A DNA stretch of 64,000 nt from DATKFM01 sp963810485 (GTDB taxonomy: Bacteria; Pseudomonadota; Alphaproteobacteria; Dongiales; Dongiaceae): assembly GCA_963810485.1 (NCBI GenBank), contig CAWENQ010000007.1, forward strand, positions 372,001 to 436,000, read 5' to 3'. Below the pieces are notes generated by a model. The model was not told the DNA's origin. It made no database searches and worked only from the letters and a program-made list of their open reading frames with translations. Positions 10,224 to 22,200 of this stretch are shown here, in pieces; the first letter of the stretch is position 1; each line of letters starts with the position of its first letter. The position numbers were made by a program, and so were the translations under genes.

Positions 10224-13200
10224 GGTGTCGGCGCCCGTGCCGCCAATGATCGTGTCATTCCCGAAGTCGCCATTGATATCGTCGTCATTGGCCCGGCCAT
10301 CCAGCAGGTTGGAGCCGAAATTGCCGAGGATTACATTGGCGCCTTCGTCGCCGATGCCCGCTATGTTGCCTGAGAAGATCAGCTCGATGTTCTCGAAGCT
10401 GTCGAATGCCGCCAGATTGAGATCGACGCTGATCTGCCCGGCGACCGAATCGATGCCCTCGCCGTCGCCTTTTCGATCAGGACGTCGCCCTTGTTGTCAT
10501 AGTGCAGCCGGTCGTTGCCGACGCCGCCTACCTGGGTATCGGCGCCGCCGGCGCCGGTCAGCGTGTCATTGCCGATGCCGCCGACCAGGCTGTTCGCCGA
10601 ATTGTTGCCCAAGAGGAAATTGAACAGATCGTTGCCGATCAGGCTGACCGCCTTCGTGCCCTGCAGCCAGACATTCTCGACATCCTCCAGGCCGACCTTG
10701 TTCAGATCGGTCTTGAACTGCGTGATGATGGTGTCGTCGCCCTCGTCGGTAGCCTCGATGATGACGTCGGTTTCCAAATTGACGACATAGAAATCGTCGC
10801 CATCCAGGCCGATCATCGTGTCGGAGCCGCCGCCGCCATTCAGCGTGTTCTCGTCGCCATTGCCGGTCATCTTGTTGTTGGCGCCGTTGCCGAACGCGTG
10901 GATTATGCCGCCGGCGATGATCTCCAGATTTTCCAGGTTGGCGCCAAGGACATAGCCGGCCGCGGTGAAGAAGCCGAGCTGCACGGTGTCGGTGCCGCCA
11001 CCAACGCCCTCGACGATGGTGTCGAAGGTCTTGCCGGTCCGGTCGAGCACATAGGTATCGTCGCCCAAACCGCCGTTCATGGCGTCGACGCCGAAACCGC
11101 CATCCAGCGTGTCGTTGCCGGTGCCGATGCCGCCGATCAGGGTGTCGTTGCCGCCGTCGCCTTCCAGCTTGTTGTCGTTGCTGTTGCCGATGATCCGATT
11201 TCCGACGGCGCTGCCCTTGCCGTCGATCGCGTCCGTGCCGACGAGGACCAGGCTCTCGATATTCGCGATCGTGAAAATCGAGAAATCAGATGACGCTTCG
11301 ATCGTATCGGTGCCTTCACCGGGACCGCTCTTCTCGACAATGTTGTCCAAGAAGTTGTCGACGACATAGGTGTCATTGCCCTTGCCGCCGATCATGATAT
11401 CGGCGTTGGCGCCGCCGTCGATCCGGTTGTTGCCGGCGTTGCCGGTGATCGAGTTCTTCTCGGCGTTGCCGGTGCCGCTGATCGACCCGGTGCCCAGCAG
11501 CTCCAAATTCTCGACATTGTCGGTGAGCGTGTAGCTGATGAAGCTGCGGACCGTATCCGTGCCTTCGGTTGCATTCTCGATGACAAGATCGCCAACGTTG
11601 TCGACAACGTAAATGTCGTCAAACGTGCCGCCGCGCATCGTATCCGCGCCGGCGCGTCCGTCGATGAAATCACTTCCGTCGCCTGCCGCTTCGAGCGAAT
11701 CGTTTCCAGCGGTTCCGATGATGTCCATATCGCCATTTCCTGTAGTGATTCCGACCTCGATTCCCTTGGCCAAGGTCAAACTGTCGGTAGAGAAGACCGT
11801 GTCAAAGCCGCCGGTATCGATGACGGTGTCGTCGGTGCCCACGACGAAGAAGGTGTCATCGCCGAGGCCCCCGTTAAGCGTGTCGGCACTGTTGTCGTTA
11901 TCGCCGACGAGTGTGTCGTTTCCGTTGCCGCCTGACAGACTGTTGTTGCCGCCGTTGCCGGTGATCTTGTTGTTGGTGTCGCTGCCGGTCGCACTGACGC
12001 TGTTGTTGCCGGTCAGCTGCATATCCTCGATCTCGGACAGGCCGGCGAGCGTGATGCTCACCGCCGACGCGACCGTATCGATGCCGCCGTCCTTCTCTTC
12101 GGTGACGACATCCTTGCCGTCGTCGATCACGTAGAAATCGTTGCCGAGGCCGCCGATCAGCGTGTCGTTGCCGCCACCGCCGTTGAGCGTGTTATTGCCG
12201 CTATTGCCGACGATCTTGTTGTTGAGACTGTTGCCCGTGCCGCCGATGTTCCCGGTGCCTTCCAGGGTAAGATTCTCGATGAAGGTCGAGTTCTTGCCGC
12301 CGAGCGAGAAAGTGACGTTGAGCCGCAGCTCATCGATGCCTTCATTTGCGTTTTCAATCACGGCATCGGCCGCGGCGTCGATGATGTAGACGTCGTTGCC
12401 GCCGCCGCCGGCAAGCGTGTTGGCGCCGTCATTGCCGGATAGCGTGTCGTTGCCGAGCCCGCCCGATAGCGAATCGTTGCCGCCGCCGCCGGTTAGCAGG
12501 TTATCGCCGCTATTGCCTTCGATTTGGTTGGCATCGGCGTTGCCCGTGCCGTTGAAGTTTCCGGTGCCGGTCAAAATCAGGTTTTCGATGTTAATGCCAA
12601 GCTTGAAATCGGCGCCCGCTTCAACGGTGTCACTGCCGCTGAGCGCGCCTGCCAACTCGGAAATTACATCACCCGAAATATCGACGATGTAACGATCGTC
12701 ACCATCGCCGCCAATCATCGTGTCGGCGCCGCCGAGACCGTTGAGCGTGTTGCTGCCGGCATTGCCGTTGATGAGGTTGGCGAGGATGTTGCCCGTGCCG
12801 GCCCCGGCCGTGCCGGTCAATGTCAAGTTCTCGAGATCGGCGCCCAGCGTGAAATTGACGCCTGATTGAACCGTGTCCGTGCCTTTCCCGGCCAGCTCCG
12901 TGACCAGGTCGCCCAGGTCATCGACGATGTAGGTGTCATTTCCGTCGCCGCCGGCCAAGCTGTCCGCGCCGACGGCGCCATCCAGGGTGTTGGCGCTGGC
13001 ATTGCCGGTGACGATGTTATCGAGCAGGTTGCCGGTGCCCGAAACCGCCGTCCCTATCAGCGTCAGGTTCTCGATGTTTGCCGCCAGGGTCAGGCTGACC
13101 GTGGTCTGCACCAGGTCTGTGCCCTTGCCGGATTCTTCCGTCGTGACGTCTGACGCCGAGTTCGACGACATAGGTATCGTTGCCGTCGCCGCCGGACAGG

Positions 13201-16200
13201 CTGTCTGCACCGCCGGCGCCATCCAGGGTGTTGGCGGCGGCATTGCCGATGATGATGTTTCCCAGCGTGTTGCCGATGCCGCTGGCGGCCGTGCCGGTCA
13301 GCGTCAGGTTTTCGATCTCGGCGCCAAGCGTGAAACTGACGCTCGACTTGACGATGTCCGTGCCGTTGGCCGCCAGTTCCGTGACCTTGTCGCCGAGATC
13401 GTCGACGATATAGGTATCGTTGCCGTCGCCGCCGAGGAGGCTGTCCGCGCCGGCGGCGCCGTCCAGCGTGTTAGCGCTGGCATTGCCGCTAATGATGTTG
13501 GCGAGGATGTTGCCCGTGCCGGTCGCGGCCGTACCGGTCAGCGTCAGATTCTCGAGTTCGGCGCCGAGGGTGAAGTTGACGCCCGATTGGACCGTGTCCG
13601 TGCCCTTGCCGGCGAGTTCGGTAACCAAATCGTCGAGGTTATCGACGATGTAAGTGTCGTTACCGTCGCCGCCGAGGAGGCTGTCCGCGCCGGCGGCGCC
13701 GTCCAGGGTGTTAGCGCTGGCATTGCCGGTAATGATGTTGGCGAGGATGTTGCCTGTGCCGGTGGCGGCCGTGCCGGTCAGCGTCAGATTCTCAAGTTCG
13801 GCGCCCAGGACGAAGTTGACGCCCGACTTGACCGTGTCCGCGCCGTTGGCGGCCAGTTCCGTGATCTTGTCGCCGAGATCATCGACAACATAAGTGTCGT
13901 CGCCATCGCCACCGAGCAGGCTGTCGGCGCCGGCGGCGCCATCCAGCGTATTGTCAGCCGCATTGCCGGTGATGATGTTCGCCAGCGTATTGCCGGTGCC
14001 GCTCACTGCCGCGCCAGTCAGCGTCAGATTTTCGAGTTCGGCACCGAGGACGAAGTTGACGGCCGATTGGACTGTATCCGTGCCATTGGCGGCCAGTTCC
14101 GTGATCTTATCGCCGAGATCATCGACGATGTAGGTGTCGTTGCCGCCGCCGCCGGACAGGCTGTCGGCGCCCGCGCCGCCATCCAGGGTGTTGGCGAGGG
14201 TGTTGCCGGTAATGATGTTGGCGAGGGTGTTGCCGATGCCGATGGTGGCGCCCGTCAGCAGGGTCAAGTTCTCAACGCTGGCGTCGAGGTCGGCAAGATT
14301 CGTGGTGGTCTGGATCTCATCGATATCGCCGACGCCGGTTTCCGTGACGACGTCGCTTGTGGAATCGACGATATAGATGTCGTTGCCTTCGCCGCCGGTC
14401 AGGCTGTCCGCGCCGGCCGCGCCATCAAGTGTGTTGGCGCTGGCATTACCGATGATGATGTTGCCGAGCGTATTGCCGGTGCCGCTGATCGCCGTGCCGG
14501 TCAGCGTCAGGTTCTCGAGTTCGGCGCCCAGGATGAAATTGACGCTCGACTTGACCGTGTCCGTGCCGTTGGCGGCAACTTCCGTGACCTTGTCGCCGAT
14601 GTCATCGACGATATAAGTGTCGTTGCCATCGCCGCCGAGGAGGCTGTCCGCGCCCGCCGCGCCGTCAAGCGTGTTGCCGACAGCGTTGCCGGTGATGATG
14701 TTGGCAAGGATGTTGCCGGTGCCGCTCACCGCCGCGTCGGTCAACGTCAAATTCTCGAGGTCGGCCCCGAGGATGAAGTTGACGGCCGATTTGACGGTGT
14801 CCGTGCCATTGCCGGCCAGTTCGGTGACCTGGTCGCCGGAGTCATCGACGATGTAGGTGTCATTGCCGTCGCCGCCGGCCAGGCTGTCCTCGCCCACGCC
14901 GCCATCCAGGGTGTTGGCGACGGCATTGCCGGTGATCTTGTTGCCCAGACCGTTGCCGATGCCGATGGTCGCGCCGGTCAGCAGCGTCAGGTTCTCGATA
15001 TTGGCGGCGAGGGCCCCGAGATTGGCGGTGGTCTGGATCTCATCGATATCGCCGACACCGGCTTCCGTGACCAGATCGCTCGCGGAATCGACGATGTAGG
15101 TATCGTTGCCTTCACCGCCGGTGAGACTGTCGGCGCCGGCGGCGCCATCAAGCGTATTGGCGCTGGCGTTGCCGATGATGATGTTGCCGAGCGTATTGCC
15201 GGTGCCGCTGATCGCCGTGCCGGTCAGCGTCAGGTTCTCGAGTTCGGCGCCCAGGATGAAATTGACGCTCGACTTGACCGTGTCCGAGCCGTTGGCGGCC
15301 AGCTCCGTGACCTTGTCGCCGATGTCATCGACGATATAGGTATCGTCGCCGTCGCCGCCGAGGAGGCTGTCCGCGCCGGCGGCGCCATCCAGCGTATTGC
15401 CGATGGCATTGCCGGTGATGATGTTGCCCAGCGTGTTGCCGGTGCCGGTGGTGGCCGTGCCCGTCAGGGTCAGATTCTCGAGTTCCGCGCCAAGGGTGAA
15501 GTTGACGCCCGACTTGACCGTGTCGAGGCCTTTGCCGGCCAACTCCGTGACATCGTCGCCGAGATCGTCGACGATGTAGGTATCGTCGCCGTCACCGCCG
15601 AGGAGGCTGTCCGCGCCCGCAGCACCGTCCAGGGTGTTGGCACTCGCATTGCCGGTGATGATGTTGTCGAGCGTATTGCCCGTGCCGCTGATCGCCGTCC
15701 CGGTCAGCGTCAGGTTCTCGATGTCGGCGCCGAGGGTGAAGTTGACGCTCGACTTGACCGTGTCGATGCCTTTGCCGACCAGCTCCGTGACCTTGTCGCC
15801 AAGGTTGTCGACGATATAGGTATCGTTGCCGTCACCGCCGAGGAGGCTGTCCGCGCCCACAGCGCCATCCAGCGTATTGCCAACGGCATTGCCGGTGATG
15901 ACGTTCCCCAGTTCGTTGCCCGTGCCGCTCACCGCCGCACCGGTCAGAGTCAGGTTCTCAATATCGGCGCCCAGAGTGAAGTTGACGGCCGATTGGACCG
16001 TGTCAGTGCCTTTGCCGACCGCTTCCGTGACCTGGTCGCCGAGATTGTCGACGATATAGAGGTCGTTCCCATCGCCGCCGAACAGGCTGTCAGCACCGCC
16101 GGCGCCATCCAGCGTGTTGCCGTTGGCATTGCCGTTGATGATGTTGCCCAGCGCGTTGCCGGTGCCGGTCAATGCCGCGCCGGTCAGCGTCAGGTTCTCA

Positions 16201-19200
16201 AGCTCGGCGCCGAGGGTGAAGTTAATGCTCGATTGGACCGTGTCCGCGCCCTTGCCGGCGAGTTCCGTGACCTTATCGCCGGCATCGTCGACGATGTAGG
16301 TATCATCGCCATCGGCGCCGCTGAGACTGTCGGCGCCGGCGGCGCCATCCAACGTATTGCCGACGGCATTGCCGGTGATGATGTTGTCGAGCGTATTGCC
16401 CGTGCCGCTGATCGCCGTACCAATCAGCGTCAGGTTCTCAAGCTCGGCGCCGAGAGTGAAGCTGATGCTTGATTGGACGGAATCCAGGCCCTTGCCGGCG
16501 AGCTCCGTGACCTTATCGCCGGCATCGTCGACGAGGTAGGTATCGTCGCCGTCGCCGCCGAGGAGGCTGTCCGCGCCCGCGGCGCCGTCCAGGGTGTTGG
16601 CGCTCGCGTTGCCGGTAATGATGTTGGCGAGTTCGTTGCCGGTGCCGCTGATCGCCGTGCCGGTCAGCGTCAGGTTCTCGATGTCGGCGCCCAGGGTGAA
16701 GTTGACGCTCGACTTGACTGTGTCGGCGCCCTTGCCGGCCAGCTCCGTGACCTTGTCGCCAAGGTTGTCGACGATATAGGTGTCGTTGCCGTCGCCGCCG
16801 GATAGGCTGTCCGCACCAGTCGCGCCATCCAGCGTGTTGGCGCTGGCATTGCCGGTGATGACGTTCCCCAGCTCATTGCCCGTGCCGCTGATCGCCGTGC
16901 CGGTCAGCGTCAGGTTCTCGATATCGTCGCCCAGCGTGAAGTTGACGCTCGATTGGACCGTGTCGGTCCCGCTGCCGCCGACCTCGCTGACATCATCGCC
17001 GGCATTGTCGACGACATAGGTATCGTTGCCGCCGCCGCCGGAGAGGCTGTCCGCGCCGGCCGCGCCGTCCAGTGTATTGGCGCTGGCATTACCGGTGATG
17101 ATGTTGCCGAGCGCATTGCCGGTGCCGCTGATCGCTGTACCAGTCAGCGTCAGATTTTCGATTTCGGCGCCCAGGATGAAGTTGACGGCCGATTTGACGG
17201 TGTCCGTGCCATTGGCGGCCAGTTCGGTGACCTTGTCGCCGAGGTCGTCGACAATATACGTATCGTCGCCGTCGCCGCCGAGGAGGCTGTCGGCGCCCGC
17301 CGCGCCATCCAACGTATTGGCCATGGCATTGCCGGTGATGAGGTTGTCGAGCGTATTGCCGGTGCCGCTGATCGCCGTGCCGGTCAGCGTCAGGTTCTCG
17401 ATTTCCGCGCCCAGCGTGAAACTGACGCCTGATTGGACCGTGTCCGTGCCTTTGCCGGTCAGCTCGGTTACCTGGTCGCCAAGAGCGTCGACAACATAGG
17501 TATCGTCGCCGTCGCCGCCGAGACAGGCTGTCCGCCCCGCCAGCACCATCCAGCGTATTGGCGCTGGCGTTGCCGATGATGACGTTGCCCAGCCCATTGC
17601 CGGTGCCGCTGATCGCCGTGCCGGTCAGCGTCAAGTTCTCGATATCGGCGCCCAGCGTGAAATTGACGGCAGATTGAACCGTGTCGATTCCCTTGCCGGC
17701 CAGTTCGGTAACCTGGTCGCCGAGATTATCGACGACGTAGGTGTCATTGCCGTCGCCGCCGAGGAGGCTGTCGGCGCCGCCCGCGCCATCCAGGGTATTG
17801 GCGGCGGCGTTGCCGGTGATGACGTTGCCCAGCCCATTGCCAGTGCCGCTGACCGCCGTGCCGGTCAGCGTCAGATTCTCGATGTCGGGGCCTAGCGTGA
17901 AGCTGACGCTCGATAGGACCGTGTCGGTTCCGCTACCGCCGGTTTCGCTGACCTGATCGCCGAGATTGTCGACGATATAGGTGTCGTTGCCGCCGCCGCC
18001 GAACAGGCTGTCCGCGCCGGCAGCACCATCCAGGGTGTTGGCGCTGGCGTTGCCGTTGATGACGTTATTGAGTTCGTTGCCGGTGCCGCTGATCGCCGTG
18101 CCGGTCAGCGTCAGGTTCTCGATATTGGCGCCCAGGGTGAAGTTGACGCTCGACTTGACCGTGTCGATGCCCTTGCCGGCCAGCTCCGTGACATCGTCGC
18201 CGAGATCGTCGACGACATAGGTATCGTCGCCGTCATCGCCGGACAGGCTATCCGCGCCGACGGCTCCATCCAGCGTATTGGCGCTGGCGTTGCCGATGAT
18301 GACGTTGTTGAGCCCGTTGCCGGTGCCGCTGGCCGCCGTGCCGGTCAGCGTCAGGTTCTCGATGCCGGTGCCGAGCGTGAAGTTGACGCTCGACTTGACC
18401 GTGTCCGTGCCCTTGCCGGCCAGCTCCGTGACCTGGTCGCTGAGATTATCGACGATGTAAGTGTCATTGCCGTCGCCGCCAAGGAGGCTGTCGGCGCCGC
18501 CGGCCCCATCCAAGGTATTGGCGGAGGCGTTGCCGGTGATGACGTTATTGAGTTCGTTGCCGGTGCCGTTCACCGCCGTGCCGGTCAAAGTCAGGTTCTC
18601 GATATCATCGCCCAGCGTAAAGTTGACGCTCGACAGGACCGTGTCGGTCCCGCTGCCGCCGGCCTCGCTGACATCGTCGCCAATGTTGTCGACGATATAG
18701 GTATCGTTGCCGCCGCCGCCGGACAGGCTGTCGGCGCCAGTCGCGCCATCCAGCGTGTTGGCGCTGGCGTTGCCGGTGATGACGTTGTTGAGCCCGTTGC
18801 CGGTCCCGCTGATCGCCGTGCCGGTCAGCGTCAGGTTCTCGATATCGGTGCCCAGCGTGAAGCTGACGCTCGATAGGACCGTGTCTGTTCCGCTGCCGCC
18901 GACTTCGCTGACTTCGTCGCCGGCATTGTCGACGACATAGGTATCGTTGCCGCCGCCACCCGACAGGCTGTCCGCGCCCGCAGCGCCGTCCAGCGTATTG
19001 GCGCTGGCATTGCCGATGATGGTGTTGTCGAGCGTATTGCCCGTGCCGCTGATCGCCGTGCCGGTCAGCGTCAGGTTCTCGACATCGGCGCCCAGCGTGA
19101 AGTTGACGCTCGACTTGACCGTGTCGCTGCCCTTGCCGGCCAGTTCCGTAACCTTGTCGCCGATGTTATCGACGATGTAGGTATCGTCGCCGTCACCGCC

Positions 19201-22200
19201 GAGAAGACTGTCGGCGCCGGTGCCGCCATCCAGCGTGTTCGCGACATCATTGCCGGTGATGATGTTGTCGAGCGCGTTGCCGGTGCCGCTCACCGCCGTG
19301 CCGGTCAGCGTCAGGTTCTCGACCGTGCCGGCAGCGGCGAGGCTATAGGAGATCGAGGCCCGGACCTCGTCCACGCCGGTGCCGGATTCGTTGACATCGT
19401 CACTTGCATTGTCGACGACATAAATGTCGTCGCCGTCGCCGCCGGCCATGGAATCGGCGCCGGTTCCGCCATCGACGCTGTCATTGCCAATGCCGCCCGT
19501 CAGCGAATCATTGTCGGCGCCACCGAGCAGCGTGTCGTTACCGTCGCCACCGTCCAGCGTGTCGTTGCCGACCAGACCGGATAGCGTATTGATTCCCGAG
19601 TTGCCGACGATGCTGTTCGCCGCGCCATTGCCGGTGCCATCGATGGCGCCGCCGCCCGTCAGTGTCAGGTTCTCGATGTCGGCGCCCAGCGTGAAGGTGA
19701 CACTCGACTTGACCGTGTCGGTGCCCTTGCCGGCCAGTTCGGTGACCTGGTCGCCGATGTTATCGACGATGTAGGTGTCGTTGCCGTCGCCGCCGAACAG
19801 GCTGTCAGCACCGCCGGCGCCGTCCAGGGTATTGGCGGCGGCGTTGCCGGTGATGACGTTGCCCAGCCCATTGCCGGTGCCGCTGACCGCCGTGCCGGTC
19901 AACGTCAGATTCTCGATATCGGTGCCGAGCGTGAAGTTGACGCTCGATTGGACCAGATCCGTACCGCTACCGCCGGCTTCGCTGACCTGATCACCGAGAT
20001 TGTCGACGATGTAGGTGTCGTTGCCGCCGCCGCCCGACAGGCTGTCCGCGCCGACAGCGCCATCCAATGTGTTGGCGCTGGCATTGCCGATGATGGCGTT
20101 GTCGAGCCCGTTGCCGGTGCCGCTGATCGCCGTGCCGGTCAGCGTCAGGTTCTCGACATTGGCGCCCAGGGTGAAGTCGACGCTCGACTTGACAGTGTCC
20201 GTGCCCTTGCCGACCGCTTCGGTGACCTGGTCGTCGAGATCGTCGACGATATAGGTGTCGCTGCCGTCGTCGCCGGCCAGACTGTCCGCACCGCTGCCGC
20301 CGTCCAGGGTGTTGGCGCTCGCGTTGCCGGTAATAATATTGCCGAGTTCGTTGCCGGTGCCGCTGATCGCCGTGCCGGTCAGCGTCAGGTTTTCGATGTC
20401 GGCGCCCAGGGTGAAATTGACGCTCGACTTGACCGTGTCGATGCCTTTGCCGGTCAGCTCCGTGACCTTATCGCCGAGATTGTCAACGATATAGGTATCG
20501 TTGCCGTCGCCGCCGAGGAGGCTGTCCGCACCTGTGCTGCCGTCCAGGGTGTTGGCGGCGGCGTTGCCGGTGATGATGTTGTCGAGTTCATTGCCGGTGC
20601 CGCTCACCGCCGTGCCGGTCAGCGTCAGATTTTCGATATCGGCGCCGAGCGTGAAGTTGACGCTCGATAGGACCGTGTCGGTTCCGCTGCCGCCGGCCTC
20701 GCTGACATCGTCGCCGGCATTGTCGACGACATAGGTATCGTTGCCGCCGCCGCCCGACAGGGTGTCCGCGCCCGTGGCGCCGTCCAACGTGTTGGCGCTG
20801 GCATTACCGGTGATGACGTTCGCCAGCGTATTGCCGGTGCCGCTGATCGCCGTGCCGGTCAGCGTCAGGTTCTCGATATCGGCGCCCAGCGTGAAGTTGA
20901 CGCTCGACAGGACCGTGTCGGTTCCGCTGCCGCCGGCCTCGCTGACATCGTCATCGACATTGTCGACGACGTAGGTGTCCGCGCCCGTGCCGCCCGCCAT
21001 GGTATCGGCGCCCAGGCCGCCATCGATGTTGTCGGCGCCGATGCCGCCAACAAGAGAATCGTTCTCCGTGCCACCGATCAGGGAATCGTCGCCATCGCTG
21101 CCGTCCAGCGTGTCGGCGCCGGCGCCGCCGTCCAAGGTATCGTTATCGGCGCCACCGGTCAGCGAGTCGTTATCCAAACCACCAGACAGGCTGTCCTTGC
21201 CGGCCGCGCCATCGACGGTGTCGTTGCCACCCAAGCCCGACAGCGTGTTGGCGCCCGTGTTTCCGGTTATCTTGTTGACGAGATCGTTGCCGGTGCCGCT
21301 CGCACCGCCATTGAGCAGCGTCAGGTTTTCGATGTTGGCGCCCAGCGTCGTGCTGGCGGCGCTCGATTGCACTTCGTCGGTGCCCTGGTTAAGGCCTTCG
21401 GCATAGCTGTCGCTGCTGGTATCGACGATGTAGGTATCGTTGCCGAGACCGCCATCGAGCGTGTCGTTGCCCGTGCCGCCATCGAGCGTGTCGTTGCCTT
21501 CGTTGCCGGTCAGCGAGTCATTCTCGCCGCCGCCTGCAAGGTTATTGTTGCCCTCATTGCCGGTGATGGTGTTGGCCAGCGCATTGCCGGTGCCGCCGAT
21601 GTCGCCGGTGGCCGGCGCGAGGACCAGGTTCTCCACATTGTCGATAGTGGCGAGCGAGTACGTGACGCTCGACTGAACGGTATCCTTTCCGTCGTTCAGG
21701 ATCTCGGTAATGACATCGTTCGTGGTGTCGACGATATAGAGATCGTCATTGGCGCCGCCCGCCAGCGTATCAGGCCCCGCGCCGCCTTCGAGTGTATCGG
21801 CGCCGGCGGCACCGGAGAGGGAGTCGCTGGCGGCGCCGCCATCCAGGCTGTTGGCGCCGCTGTTGCCGACGATGGTGTTGGCCAGGTTATTGCCGAAGCC
21901 GTCGACGTCATCCGTGCCGGTGAGCTTCAGATTCTCGACGTTCGCGCCGAGTGCATAGGTAGTGTCGATCTCGACGGTATCCGTACCGGTACCCGCACCG
22001 GAACCTTCCGTGACCGTATCGGTCGAATCGATGACGTAGGTATCGTCGCCGAGTCCGCCGGAAAGCTTGTCGGCGCCGGCATCGCCCTGCAGGGTGTCGT
22101 TGCCCGAGCCGCCGTCAAGCGTGTCGTTTTCTCCGCCGCCGAGAAGCTTGTTGGCGCCGGTATTGCCGGTGATGACGTTCGCGCTGGCGTTGCCGGTGCC

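Noticed and set aside
12933..16472. A 1,179-codon open frame on the plus strand opposite the RTX array, plus many plus-strand frames of 60-110 codons spaced 240 bases apart
   Set aside because: They are antisense shadows produced by the periodic, GC-rich RTX units; the translations are low-complexity Ala/Val/Arg- or Ser/Pro-rich and lack any domain.
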